From NCBI GenBank assembly GCA_936432065.2, contig OW386286.2, forward strand, positions 118,434,902-118,498,901: a DNA stretch of 64,000 nt, given 5' to 3'. Source of the stretch: Rutpela maculata (taxonomy: Eukaryota; Arthropoda; Insecta; Coleoptera; Cerambycidae). Below, in pieces: positions 36,080 to 48,104 of this stretch. Numbering within the stretch: the stretch's first letter is position 1; every line of letters starts with the position of its first letter. Position numbers and translations under genes: made by a program. The notes below the pieces were generated by a model. The model was given only the letters and a program-made list of their open reading frames with translations, was not told where the DNA came from and made no database searches.

Positions 36080-36430
36080 AATTAATGGAAAAAGATTATT
36101 TTAAACTGTTCATTTCTTGAAGCTCTTTTAAAAGATGATAAAAGTTTTAGTCTGGATGCAATTTTTCTATACAAAAATATATTACAAAAACATGCATTGT
36201 ACAAAAATGTACGAAATGTAACTTTGAAATAATATAAAAAAAAGATTTTTGTTGCCATTTTATAGCACAATCTATATGCAATGAAAAAAAAGTCTTAGTG
36301 TAACCAAATGGCAGTTTTTTATGAATTTTCTCGAAGGTCTCATTTTTTGGAGAAAATAATCAATATTTTTATTTATATTTTTCCACAATAGTTTACATCC
36401 ACAATACCTAGAGTACTCCAGCCATTATAA

Positions 36431-37401
36431 ATTTTGAGGTCGACAGTAATGCGACGTCAGAAATCCTTTGAGGCTTGGTGGGGGGTCATTGGTGAGTGTA
36501 TTGGTGAATTTTCGACACGTCACGCGACCGTTGTTTTCCACCATCTTGAAAAAAAACCGTTTTTTCTAATATCTCGGCTTCTGTTGAGGCTACATAAAAA
36601 ACAAATACTTAAGACGTATTAAAGGGCATAAAATGTCCCATGTTTTATGTGCTATACATTTTTTTTCGTGGGACTGACAGATTTTTGTTTATTGCGAAAG
36701 GAATTTTGAAATAGGGGCGCAGCTCGCGGTTTCTCGCATTTTTCTCGATATGGGTAACTCCTACGAGAAAATTGTTCCATATGAAATTTGTAGAGTAAGA
36801 AAAAACCTACAGATTCGTTTTTTTATTTATTCCGCTTCATTTTAACTAAATAAGAATTTCGAATATTCTAAAAGTTTTTAATGTAAAACTTGGAACGGAA
36901 TGGAATAGAAGTTTCACTGTAACTAATGCACTAATAATACCAGATAGAATAAAACTCTCTTGCATGAATATCAGATGGATGTATCGAGAAAAGTTGCACG
37001 AAAATCTTCCCAAATGTTCGAAAATCAACTGTTTTTAATTACCTAAAATGAAATGGAAAATGGAAAATTAAGTAGATGTAGTTTATAAATACATTTGTAA
37101 TAATGTTATATTTATATACGTAATAGCACCTTTAAAAGATATTCCAGACTATCTTTGGCTAAATAAGTATTTTTTTGGCACCAAAACATATATGTTATGC
37201 TATCGATTTACTTTTATCAGAGAGGCAAAAATTCGATCATTTTTAACATTTCTCTTTCCGGTCTTTTGAATTGAATTATTCATTAACATAAAAGGCTTCC
37301 AAAATATTTCTATAAACGTTAAAGCGTACTATTTTTTAGAATGCCAATATAGTAATTTTTGTGGGATTTCAAAATGCTGTAATTTCATACACATTCGTTT
37401 T

Positions 37402-37436
<35 letters not shown>

Positions 37437-37630
37437 AAATCAGAGGTTTTAATTTTGTATTTTACTAATTTCTGTCTAAAATTCATACGTTCGGTAATTA
37501 TTTTATAAAACCTGAAGCAAAATTTCATGTTTAAAAAAAAGACAAGTAAAAATGGATATTTACAAACACTTATAAATTGAGATAATTAAATAAATGATTC
37601 CTTATGAGTCTTGATGCAAAAAAGTTTACT
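36431..37630. other. Unassigned region with a GA microsatellite
   Basis: Only a (GA)n run of about 15 units at 37404-37433 stands out. No gene recognised. Confidence 0.6.
37404..37433 (+). repeat. (GA)n microsatellite
   Basis: An uninterrupted dinucleotide run of about 15 units. Confidence 0.95.
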
Positions 37631-37633
37631 TAT

Positions 37634-37830
37634 GCCCGTATTAGACTATAAAAGTTCTTTGACAAAGATCTTTTATAAAAGATATGTTATAAGAAATGTG
37701 ATGGTGTAATAAACCAGATTTTATAATATATCGACTATATTTTATAAAATTGTAAAATATTACATTTTTCATAAAAAATATCTTTTATAAAAGATCTTTG
37801 TCAAATAACTTTTATAGTCTAATTTGTGCC
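37634..37830. mobile_element. 197-bp palindromic MITE
   Basis: The ends GCCCGTATTAGACTATAAAAG and, inverted, GGCACAAATTAGACTATAAA bound arms of about 60 bases that include CAAAGATCTTTTATAAAAGAT. TTAT occurs on both sides (37630-37633 and 37831-37834) and may be the target duplication. Non-coding. Confidence 0.75.
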
Positions 37831-37834
37831 TTAT

Positions 37835-39180
37835 AAAAATCGCGCACATTTTGTTCTATCATGCAGTTAATTTTTTTATATACAGTGCGTGTAGCCGAAC
37901 GCTAGGCATAGGGAGTAAAATTACAACATCGCGCGTGCCAGCTGGCTGAAATGAAATAACAGACTGGAATGCTCCGCTCGACGGAGGAATTTACGACAGC
38001 TATGTTGTCATATCTATCGCGCTACGTGGATGTACCTGCCTAATGGAAAATTACACGCACGGTATATTATTATAAGGCGCCTTTTACGAGAATTTCAAAT
38101 ATAAGTATATATAAAAACTTACATTGACTATGTTGTATGTAATTGCTTAGATTGCACTAGTCGAGTGGCGTTTCGTGTCATATTTTTTTAAATTTGTCGA
38201 AATTTTATAAAAGTTGATAATTAAAAACGACTAGAAATAATAATATATATAATATTTTCATATCTTTTTTATTTTTAACCTTATTATTAAAATAACAAAA
38301 TGCATCAATAGTACAATACCTAGAGGTAAAAAAATAGTAAAATTTCGAAAAAAAAAACGTGACATAATTTTTCATTATGGGTAATTGCTGTAGTAACAGG
38401 TATCATAATAATAATAATAATAATAATATATTTATTGATTCCAGTTTGCCAACAAATGGATAGGACAAGTCAAAATAGTACATGTAAATAATAATTGCTT
38501 ATAAATTAGACGGAAGTATACATTTATAAAATAAAACACAATGATAAATATTCAGTTTCTACATTTGCTCTTACCTCTAAAGGGTGGAAATCACTCCTAC
38601 ATTTTGATATTTTATATTTGAAAAAGTATTGCCGATTAAAAATTGAGCAACTAGGTGATATATATTATCGAGAAACAGTCTTCATGAGATTTTAATTACT
38701 TAGCAACATATTAAAAAAATATAAAGACGGAGATAGTTTCGGAAATAACTTTTTTATGATACAAAATGCAATTTTTTTCTAAAGCAAGTGCTGTAAACGA
38801 ATGAAAAAATTTGAGCGTTAACGAAAAACAGTTTTTTAGAGTTATATATTTAATTAACTCAGGGTAACAAAATGGCGACGTTTTTCTTTCTATAACTTCT
38901 TTGTTTTTCAAGCTCCTGAAGCAATCAAAGCTCATTTGAAAGCTTAATTAATATATTTTTATTTCGTCATTAGCATTTTTTATTTAAATGCAATAGTTTT
39001 TGAGATTCAACATTAAAACTGCTTCGTTCAAATCTTCGAAACCGTTAATTCTGCAGAAATTAAAAATAAAAAACGAAATTTATCCTCAGTTTAATAGCTT
39101 TCTTATTTGCCTCCAGCATCTTTTCGCCAAATATGGCACTTTTATAGTTATTTGATGAAACTGTTTTGAAATATCTCATT
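37835..39180. other. Unassigned region with an (AAT)n run
   Basis: A short (ATA/AAT)n tract of about nine units lies at 38404-38431. Nothing else recognised. Confidence 0.5.
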
Positions 39181-39182
39181 TT

Positions 39183-39838
39183 ACTTCCACATCCAGTGGA
39201 AGTATAGTAACGACAAAAAAATTTTTAAAAATTTTTGTTGTTCAGATAGGCTTAGAATGTCATGAAACGTCGAGATTTTAAGTTTGAGCGAAAAAAAAAT
39301 TTCTGTCTGTCTGTCGGTCTGTAACTTTTTTTGTGGAACCGTTTGAGATATTGACTTGAAATTTGGTACACATATGTACTTTAACGAGATCTAGAACTAG
39401 ATTATATTTTCATTTTGTTCCGTCGAAGGGTTGGGGGGTAAATGGGGGTAAATTTGGGGTAAATAGATAAATCAAGCAGGTAAGAGTTCATAAAATTGGT
39501 ATTTAGTATATACAAGAAAAACTAAGGTCTCAAAAAGAATTTTGGCATTAGTCACCCCCATTACCACCCCCACCCCATTATTAAAGGTGATGAAAAAAAA
39601 TTGTGATTTAGTGTGTGTACAAGAACCAGAAACCTCAAAATATTTTTTATCCACCCCCACTACCACCCCCACCCCACTACCGATGTGTGGTATCGTTTTA
39701 TGGGTTTTTGGGGTAGTGGATTTCAAATATTATATTATTAAAGTTCCATAAACAATTATTTCCACATACAAAATTTTTCGTTGTGAGTGACTTGGATAGA
39801 AAATCTGGATGTAGAAGTACTGATTCCTTGGGCAGCGG
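39183..39838 (-). mobile_element. HINE/DINE-like element, copy 4
   Basis: Both ends are present. A deletion of roughly 20 bases removes the GCGCACGTTTACTCT segment that follows the microsatellite in other copies (the text runs TTTTTTTGTGGAACCG). Flanked by TTTT on both sides. Confidence 0.8.
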
Positions 39839-39844
39839 TTTTTT

Positions 39845-41945
39845 CAAGATAAAATCGCAATTCTCAAATCGTTATAACTTCTATCAATGTATGTGAAAAG
39901 TTGTGTAGAACCATTTCTTCTTGAAATCTGATTCTTTTTCAATTCCAATGTTTTTTTTACAAAGCAGCAAGCCCCACATATTATAGAAAATTTTAGTTGA
40001 TGCATTTATTATTAAACTACAAAAAAATGACGTCTAACTAATATGACATTATTCCAAAGTTAAAACCTCTATTACTGTACTACAAGTTATTCCTTAAAGA
40101 CTAAAAACAATATATTGATTTTTTCGATAGAGCTGATTGTAACTAAATTATTGTCGAAAATACATTTTGTAGAAATGAATATGGCAAACCGCGAAGAATC
40201 TGGTGTACAACCAGAAAAAAATCCAAATAAATCTCAAGGGAATTCGAAGAAATCTGTGTAATCTTCGCCAAAGAGGAAATCTGGTGTACAAAATTTTGGG
40301 TGCGGTTAACTCCTCGCTTTTGCATATTTTCCCGCAACTCGATGAATTTTGATGGTACAATTATAAAAAAATGAAATTTTACTGAACTAAGTTCTCTAAA
40401 ATGTTTGATTAAAGTGTATAAGAAACACTTTACCGCGTGGGGGTAAAACGTTATAGCTCAAAAAGTCGTAACTCGGTTATCTTTTATCGTAGAAGAAAAA
40501 ACAAATTAGAGGACTTTCAACAATATTTTTTTGATAAAATCAATAGTTTTCGAGATAATTGCAAAAAAAACACTTTACTTCCTTCCACCACCTATCTACC
40601 GCGAAAACGACTCTATCTACCGCGACTCTTCAGAATCTTATTAAGTAAATAAATCTAAACATATTTCATCTGGAATATTATAATATTATAATATTAAGTG
40701 CCCCTCAAAATCTCCATATCCAATTGTTTATTTTTGCTGTACTAAATTCTACAGGTAAAAGTACAGGTAGCTACGTTAAAAGCTTTTTATTTTAAAAAAT
40801 CTTACGCAGATTTTGACAATTTTTTTTACCGCCTTTATAAGCATTAACATTTTATTAGGTTACTATTTTATAAAAATATTTTATAGGAACATAAAATTTA
40901 ACGATTAGGTACGCTTTTTGTATTTTTTTCTTGCACTGATCTTCTTTTACTTTTTTACCAACAAATATTACTCTATTAAGTATCTTTCTTATAGGATTGA
41001 CTAAAATAAAATGACAGAGAGAAAAAACAGCAAAATTGTGTGAGGTAAACTAATTATTTTGGGCTACGTACGTATATAATATCGTATGTGTAAGTGCCTT
41101 TTTGTGATAATAGATAAGCAGTAATTAACTTAATTCCACACAGTTATATGCATATGGACAAAATAGCAGGAAAGCAACACAACAATGGCAAAAATCGATA
41201 AAAACTAATCCCAAATTACTTACATTTTATCTTCTTCTAAAAAGTAATCATATTCTAGATCCAGCATTTTCTAAATACTACTTGAATTTATCTAATTATG
41301 AGTCTACAGCCTAAAAACTAACAATACATAAACAAACCAGGAAATTGAAATTGATAACCAACAGTTTACAGTTGTGATATATTGACAAATTTTACGTCAT
41401 GCGTCCCGACGAGCGCCTACATATTATTTGATATGGACCGTAGCCTGACATCTATCGTTTGGTAGGACTATTACAAACAGAACGTCGTAATCTAAGGAAT
41501 TAGAAACAGGGCGTTTCAATTGTATCACGACAAACTTTCATTAAAAAAATCGAGAAAACCATGTTTTCCTAAAATGATTCCTAAACGCTCTACGATGGCG
41601 ATGCTTGGAAAGTACAAAATTTAACAGACTTTTTAAATAATTACTCATTGACGGTTGAAAGCACCTATTTGGTAGGGAAAAGTGTTTTAATAGTAGCTAC
41701 GTACACGAAAAGTTTCATCAAAAGTTAACCAGTGGTGTTGGAATTAGGCGGGTTGAGGTGATAGAATCTTATATATAAAAAAGTTATTTGCAACCAAACG
41801 GATATTTATTTTGTTGATTTCGATGTACCATATTTGACTAAAACTTTTATCCCCCTTCAGTATTTTCATACATAGTAGAATTCACGAATAAAAATGAAGA
41901 AATCGTCGAAATGTCTATAAATATGTAAAACGCTTCCAGTAAGTA
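39845..41945. other. Unassigned AT-rich region
   Basis: No recognisable gene, repeat copy or terminal structure. A short TATAATATTATAATATTA run lies near 40676. Confidence 0.45.
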
Positions 41946-41946
41946 C

Positions 41947-42330
41947 CTAAAATATGTATATTTTATTCTTATTTTTGGGAAATGTCTCTGTTTTTGTCAT
42001 TCTGTTCTTCTTTCTAAACGTCCAATTTTCGCAACCCGATCTACACATACAGCAAATAGTCTTCAATAAATTATCTAGCAAAAGATTTTTTGTTGTTGTC
42101 AGTGGCATTAATCCATTTATGGTATCTTTCCAACCATACTCTTCAATCCTAACCATTTATGTATTTGAAAATACACCCTCAATGAATGCTCGTTTGCATC
42201 TTCGGCTGGTGGGAGAACAGATAATTTGCATGATGTTTTTGAAGTGCATTTTTTAAAACATTCAAAACGCAGAACGTACAAACATGTGTTTTTCATTGGA
42301 TCTGAACCATACAGCGCTACGATACAACTT
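41947..42330 (-). pseudogene. C-terminal remnant of a CXC-domain repetitive protein
   Basis: On the minus strand one frame (42260-42160) reads SVLPPAEDANEHSLRVYFQI then HKWLG. After a one-frame shift it continues EEYGWKDTINGLMPLTTTK and LLKTICCMCRSGCENW. This is the tail pattern of a widespread arthropod protein family as I know it: 'LPPT.DA...H..RVY.Q...W', then 'GW....GL.P..T', 'LLK.I.C.C...C' and a tesmin/TSO1-like CXC cysteine array. The array is cut after the second Cys pair. Frameshifts make it a fossil. The same tail is seen at 48780-49215. Confidence 0.5.
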
Positions 42331-43922
42331 ATGCCAACAGCAAATATCTTTGCCTTTGTAGTGAGCGATCGTAAAAAACTCTTTTTGTAAGCATGGATAT
42401 TTCAGAAGTATACTAAGCTAGGTACTTTATAAATATGTAAAAAAAATAATTTAAACCTAATATAATGCTTCGTATTATTGACCAGAGAACACAAGGAGAA
42501 CGTCATTTCTGTTCGAGCAACGAGAAGCAGTAGTACGTATTTATCAGTGAAAAATCTGACAGTGGCAAAAGATTCTTCAGAAAAGCTCCTATACGAGTCA
42601 CGAGGGACTACACTTAGAAATCCACAACATTTCATATCACACTAGCGAAAACAACATTTCTTCATATTACTCTGAAGCAACGAAGCAAAAGTGGCTCAAT
42701 TACAAAAACTATTTTGTACTTCAGATAACACAAATAATCAATATTGACTTGAATTATTTTCTTAAACATAGAAACAATCTACCTAGATTAAAATTTCCAA
42801 TGCATTTTAATTAAATAACTGCCAAACAAATTATTTTACGTTACAATACATTAAATTGAAAATGAACACAAAACACAAACATTTAAAAAAGAAACAGAAA
42901 ATCAAATATGACAAAAGCCGAAAACATTATAGAAAAATAAATATTGTTGAATTTTTGATGAATAAAAACTTAACAAACCATATTTTGTTAAATAATAGAA
43001 TCAGAATATACGAAAACAGACTAAAAATGTTAAAAAAAAACCCAAATGATGAAAATGGAGGGATGTATACCATTAATTAAGTTAGTTGCCTAGTTACAAT
43101 ATTCAAGAAGTGGGGAGATAATTTTTTTTCGAACGTGCGTTATATCCTCAATGGTGCTTTATGCGATGTAATTTAAAAAATTTTAGTTGTGGATAATTTT
43201 TAACTAGCGGAGAGAGAAATATAATCATTTTGGAACAATATGCGCAAATTTCAAGAAAAAATATCAACATGTTTACTTATAATCAACTAAAACGCAAAAA
43301 CTAACATATCACGGATTCAAATGCAAGTAGAACATCATTCTTTTCTTTAAAACGTTGGTTATTTCACATACTTTCATAGTTCGCTTATCGTTTTTGGTTT
43401 CACAAAAAAGTCACGTAGTTATTTGAAATTGTTTACACGTGCAATATCCATAATTACACTTAAATTCCAAAAAATTGGTTTAAGTTTAAATTTTTTTTTC
43501 TTTCCAAACTCCACCGTGAAGTACATGTAAAAACCCACACTTTAAAAGAAAAAATATCCTCCTACGAGTCGATGCACTTAAACAAAATGCGATGGAAATT
43601 TCAAAATAATTGTTGATTTTTAGCCGTTTGAATAAATATTTTGCGCTAAAATTTGGCACGGAGATCTAGTTCAATAAAGGGCATAGTTCCACCAACTTTC
43701 GTTAAAATTGATGGATTATTACATCATATTTCTTAAACTGTTAGAAAAAGGCAATTTTTTGTGGTTTTTATTTTTTTACAAATTTACAAATTATCAAGAA
43801 GTTTCTTCATAGGCCTAGTCTTATTCATAATTTTATAGCGAACAGTTTGGTATTTTTATTTTTGCGATCAGATTACTATGACCTGAGATAATAGGGAAAA
43901 TAGCGGAAAATTTCTGTGTTGA
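42331..43922. other. Unassigned region
   Basis: It includes a 74-codon lysine-rich frame at 42856-43080 (MNTKHKHLKKKQKIKYDKSR start) that I do not recognise and cannot support as a gene; its composition follows the A-rich DNA. No repeats recognised up to the gypsy element. Confidence 0.4.
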
Positions 43923-43927
43923 AAAAT

Positions 43928-44199
43928 TGCAAGATATCCAGGGAATATACTGGGTAATAATCACTTTGTTATAAAATAATTGTTGTTTAATTAGATCTTT
44001 CCAACATGACATACAATACGAAACTGAGTACAAATAAAATCTTATTATAAAGAGTACATAAAAAGTTCTAACAAAAAAGTACACTTACTTTAGTAGTCAA
44101 TTAAATTAACTATAAAAAATAACAAATCCGTTGAAACGGAAATCATAAATATGTTCTCTGATTATTAATTAACAATAATTAATAATTAAATATATAACA
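43928..44199 (-). repeat. 3' LTR of the gypsy element
   Basis: It starts TGTTATATATTTAATTATTA on the minus strand and ends TTGCA. It differs from the other LTR at about ten positions plus small indels (for example GAGTACATAA against GAATAGATAA), so the insertion is not brand new. Confidence 0.92.
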
Positions 44200-44225
44200 T
44201 TCTCCGCCACCAAATTAGATTACCA
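44200..44225 (-). other. Polypurine tract of the gypsy element
   Basis: GGTGGCGGAGAA lies immediately before the TG of the 3' LTR on the minus strand, the position and composition expected for plus-strand priming. Confidence 0.75.
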
Positions 44226-44304
44226 TCGAATAATTTCATTAACTAGAATAAGTATTTAATATTAACAATCCTAATATCCCTATTCTAAATAATTTTAAAA
44301 TAAA

Positions 44305-44655
44305 CTATATATTTTCATAAATTAAGCGACCGGAAGTTTTAACATTTCTTTTTGGTCTACCAACAGGTGTAGTATTCGAACAAGAAGGTTGAATATTCTC
44401 GTTATTTTGAACCTGGTGATCCACAATTTCTGGGGTATCCTGACTATTTACATCTGAAATATCTGAATCTTTTAAACCACTTTGAACATTACTTTTTAAG
44501 ATCTGATTCGTGTGGCGTTTCCAAGTCAATTTTAATTCAGACACTCTAACCAAATAAGTACATTTTCCGATACGCTTTTCTACTATTGCTGGTATCCATG
44601 TAACTTTATTAGTTTTCCGATAATCTTTAACAATAACCTTATCGCCAATTTTAAA
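44305..44655 (-). pseudogene. Pol C-terminal tail after integrase, frameshifted
   Basis: The region reads FKIGDKVIVKDYR, IPAIVEKRIGKCTYLV and LKLTWKRHTNQI, the 'F..GD.V...DYR.....W.P..I....G...Y.V.......KRH..Q' tail found after the gypsy integrase core. It is then followed by a Ser/Asn-rich stretch and RPKRNVKTSGRLIYENI. It lies in a different frame from the integrase; the shift is near 44655. Confidence 0.75.
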
Positions 44656-46270
44656 CTGTCTTTACCCCCAAAATATTTAATTTGCTTTTTTGTTCAGTTA
44701 AAACTTTATTTTTCACATTTTCTTTAATTTCTGGTTTTAAAATACTAAAACGAGTTCTTATATCACGACCAAACATAAGCATCCAAGGAGACACTCCTGT
44801 CGTGGAATGATTCGTATTACGATAATCGAATAAAAAAGTATTTAATGCGGAGTTTATATCTAAATTTTTATTATGTCCTAAAAAGTTTTTTAAAGAATTT
44901 TTTACATTTTTAACGGTATTCTCAGCTGCTCCGTTAGACTGAGGAAAATAAGGTGATATGGTAATATGCTGTATACCATATTTTACTAAATATTCTTTAA
45001 ATTTTGCACTAGTGAAGCTGCTTGCATTATCGGATGCAATAACTTTTGGCAAACCGTATCTTGCAAAAGTACTATGTAAAGCACGAATTGTAAATTCTGA
45101 GGTAATAGTATCAGTTTGAAATACCTCAATCCACTTTGAGTGAGAATCGATAATAATAAAAAAATATTTATTCAAAAATGGACCCATAAAATCAATATGA
45201 ATGCCTGAAAAAACTTCTTCAGGGCATTTCCAGGGATGTAATTGTGTTTTCGGGGGGCTTATTTTATTTATTGAACAATTTTCGCAACTTTTTGCCAAAT
45301 TTTCAATGTCTTTATTTATTCCCGGCCAACAAAAATAGGATCTTGCGATACTTTTCATTCTGACAACACCTAAATGTGACATATGTAACTGTGAAAGCAT
45401 TTTTTGTTTTAGTTTATCTGGTATTATTACTCTGTTATTCCACATTAACACATTATGTTCAATAGTTAGCTCATTTCGAATCATATAAAATTGTTTAAAC
45501 TTAATATTATTTTTACAATTTTTGAGCCACCCGGTTTTCACAATTTTTTTTACCGACTTTAATACATTATCAGATTCTGTAAATTTCTTGATAACATCAA
45601 AATTAGTTGATATAATGTCATTCTCTGAAAAATAATTTAAATAGTCCACATCTACTGATTTCCATATTGTGTTTTTATCATTTTGGATAGGTAAACGCGA
45701 CAAAAAATCAGCAGGATTTTTCTCAGATTTGACATATTGTACCTTGTACCTATAATATGATAAGATCACTGCCCAGCGCCTTAATCTATTCGCCGAATAT
45801 TGCGGAATACCCTTTTTAGGGTTGAAAATCGCGAGCAACTGCTTATTATCAGTAACCAGCATGAATTCCTGATTATATAAGAACTGATTAAGCTTACATA
45901 ATGCATAAATAATAGAAAGTCCTTCTCTTTCTACTTGTGAATAATTTTTTTCCGCAGGGGAAAGTGTACGCGAAGCATAAGCTATAAGCTTTTCTTGTCC
46001 ACCCGGTAAAACGTGAGAGATTACACAACCCACCCCGTATGGACTAGCATCTGTGGTTACTCTTATTTCATAATCTGGATTATAATATATTAATATATCA
46101 GCTGATATTAAAATATTTTTTACTTTATTGAAAGCCTCGTCACATTTTTTTGTCCAAGACCGTTTCACGTCTTTTTTTAAAAGTTCATATAGTGGGTTAA
46201 GTAAAGTGGCTAAATTTGGTATAAATTTACCATAATAATTTATTGCACCTAGTACGGATTGCAATTGTTT
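44651..46270 (-). pseudogene. Pol: RNase H and integrase
   Basis: The frame begins at the connection just before RNase H (LGAINYYGKFIPNLATLLNP). RNase H has TTDASPYGVGCVISH, EREGLSIIYAL, VTDNKQLLAIF and NPADFLSRLP, so its acidic residues are present. Integrase follows with the HHCC finger (HMSHLGVVRM ... SCENC). The DDE triad follows: GIHIDFMGPF, VIASDNASSF and NGAAENTVKN. All three catalytic residues can be seen. Only the C-terminal tail is out of frame. The RT catalytic region (with the YxDD motif) is absent upstream. The coding quality of this half suggests the loss of RT did not happen long ago. Confidence 0.88.
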
Positions 46271-46670
46271 TGTTAGTCTCGCCATAATAAACATTTAAAT
46301 TTTTATCTGCAGCAAGCAGTTTATAATGAGAAAAATATTTTTTCCAAAAATTTTCAGATATGGCGGATATGCTAGCTCCTGAATCTAGTTGAAATTTATA
46401 AAAATCATCATCAATTTTTATGTCTACTAGATATGGTTTACTTATGTTTTTCGTTTCTGTTATTGAAAATATTTCATTACATTCAATAAAATTTTGTACA
46501 TTTTTTTGCTTGGATTTACTACTTAGCCTATTATCCTTTTTCTTGAGATACACAGGCGCTATGTGCCCTTTAACCTTGCATAGGTTGCATACGTAATCGC
46601 GGAAACGGCACTTTTCTTTAGGATGGTTATTCCTACCACAACAAGCACATTTTTCACAGGCACTTCGTGA
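46271..46670 (-). pseudogene. Gag zinc knuckles and aspartic protease
   Basis: One frame carries a perfect CCHC knuckle CACCGRNNHPKEKC (about 46640-46600), then a second one, CNLCKVKGHIAPVY, in which the last Cys is Tyr. The protease has FQLDSGASISAISENFW with the active-site DSG. The frame ends near 46270 at the deletion junction, where protease text (VYYGETNK) passes directly to the pre-RNase H segment in another frame. The protease normally cleaves Gag-Pol in the particle; the enzyme fragment itself appears nearly complete. Confidence 0.8.
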
Positions 46671-47290
46671 TGTCTGCGCAGAGATGACGTAGGCGTCTGA
46701 CGTTGACTTCTGGAAGTGACGTGATGTACAGCTGGCTTTACCTTTATGAACGGTTCCTTGTTGCCGGAAGTTTTGGCCGCCGCCATTTCTGCAACAGCTA
46801 CTTCGATGACGTCAGCAAATGAACACGTGATTTTTTCCTTAAACAGTTTAGCTTGGATTTGGCCCTTTTCAAACACAATAATAAATCGATCACGTAACAT
46901 CATATCGATAACTTCTTTAAAATCGCAATTTAGTGCCAAACTTCTGACCCTTGCTGCCCATTCATTAACACTTTCATGTGGGTTTTTAAATGCAGCAAAA
47001 AATGTTGATTTTGCAACAAACAGGGATTCGGCAACTTTGAAATATTTATTAAATAATTCTGTAAGTTCAGTGTATGATTTGTCTTCCGGAATTCTGGGAA
47101 CGCACAAATTATATATTAATTTGTAGGCTTCTTCGTCCAGAGCATTGAGCAACATTGCTCGTTTTTTGCCATCATCTTGAATAGCATTTACTAGATAATA
47201 ATTATCTAACCTTCTTTTGTATATTACCCAGTCACTATTTTGGGCACTAAATTCCCTTAATTGTCCATAATATCATGGATTATCTGCCAT
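46559..47290 (-). pseudogene. Gag capsid region
   Basis: From the ATG at 47290 the frame reads MADNP and hits TGA as the sixth codon (47275-47273). It is then open to 46559. Landmarks are ALDEEAYKLIYNLCVPRIPE, SYTELTELFNKYF, FKNPHESVNEWAARVRSLA, DFKEVIDMMLRDRFI and KLFKEKITCSFADVI, the helical capsid pattern of gypsy Gag. The C-terminal 30 codons are out of frame with the zinc knuckles, implying one frameshift near 46675. Confidence 0.8.
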
Positions 47291-47354
47291 TTTAAATAAC
47301 TGTTACCAGAACACACTATATACTTCGCTGGGTTCACACACTTAACTTGAAGTG

Positions 47355-47371
47355 TTAAATCTCGTCGCCAC
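47355..47371 (-). other. Primer binding site of the gypsy element
   Basis: On the minus strand TGGCGACGAGATTTAA begins two bases inside the 5' LTR. TGGCGAC is a common start of tRNA-complementary primer sites in gypsy elements. I cannot assign the exact tRNA by eye. Confidence 0.6.
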
Positions 47372-47646
47372 AGCAAGATATCCAGGGAAAATACTAGGTA
47401 ATAATAATCACTTTGTTATAAAATAATTGTTGTTTAATTAGATCTTTCCAACATGACATACAATACGAAACTGAGTAAAAATAAAATCTTATTATAAAGA
47501 ATAGATAAAAAGTTCTAACAAAAAAGTACACTTACTTTAGTAGTCATTTAAATTAACTATAAAAAATAACAAGTCCGTTGAAACGGAAATCATAAATATT
47601 TTCTCTGATTATTAATTAACAATAATTAATAATTAAATATATAACA
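47372..47646 (-). repeat. 5' LTR of the gypsy element
   Basis: Partner of 43928-44199. It carries a small insertion (GGTAATAATAATCAC against GGTAATAATCAC) and the base next to the primer site differs from the expected terminal A. Confidence 0.92.
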
Positions 47647-47651
47647 AAAAT

Positions 47652-48100
47652 AAATTGTTAAAATTCTACAAGCAATGGACGGATTTTGGAAAAAAATGCT
47701 CAGAACACTTGTTATTATACCTACAACAAGTTAAAACAATAAAATTGCTGTAGCTAGAGAATTTCATTCAAATTTTATTTTGACTCCACTACAAGCATTT
47801 TTTTAAATTTTCCACATTTTCCCGCCATTTTTTCGTAAAACCGAATACATCAGCGCATTCTAGGGGAAGAATGCTATATAAAACCGTGTTCATTTTCCGT
47901 TGCCCAGCTTAGGTCAAAATTAGCCACTTTTTAACATCCTGCTTTGAACGTTTCTGTTATAGTCGAGTAAACTCTAAGCTGGCGCGTCCAAAAGTCGCTT
48001 CATCATATAAACAAGAGAATAAGACATACGCAACTAGTTCATCTCTAAGTCACTGCGATAGCTTTATGCGAATCGCATATCAAATCGTACGTCGTACAAC
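47652..48100. other. Unassigned AT-rich stretch
   Basis: No feature recognised. Confidence 0.45.
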
Positions 48101-48104
48101 ACGT

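Larger units (their letters stand above)
32690..36430. mobile_element. Second copy of the 10.4/15.9-kb foldback family, nested
   Basis: 32690-32792 matches the start of the left arm at 10433 (GATTTTTTGTGGAAATGCAA, then GGGAGTTGAGCGTT). 35040-35410 continues that arm (ACGTGTTTTTGTCTCG, TTCTGTTCATCGGATCA, TGGTCGCACTAAGA). 36080-36420 is the inverse arm (AGTGTAACCAAATGGCAG, TAGTTTACATCC). The left arm is interrupted by the insertion 32793-35012. The right boundary is unclear. Confidence 0.5.
43923..47651 (-). mobile_element. Ty3/gypsy-type LTR retrotransposon, internally deleted
   Basis: Two LTRs of about 272 bases (43928-44199 and 47372-47646) bound a 3.2-kb interior on the minus strand, and AAAAT lies directly outside both (43923-43927, 47647-47651) as a 5-bp target duplication. 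Order: 5' LTR, primer site, gag, protease, RNase H, integrase, polypurine tract, 3' LTR. That order (integrase after RNase H) marks Ty3/gypsy. The reverse-transcriptase core is missing: protease sequence runs directly into the segment just before RNase H near 46270. Frameshifts also affect gag and the pol tail. It could move only with proteins supplied in trans. Confidence 0.92.

Noticed and set aside
42856..43080. Lysine-rich 74-codon frame
   Set aside because: No motif, homologous copy or splice signal; composition follows the surrounding A-rich DNA.
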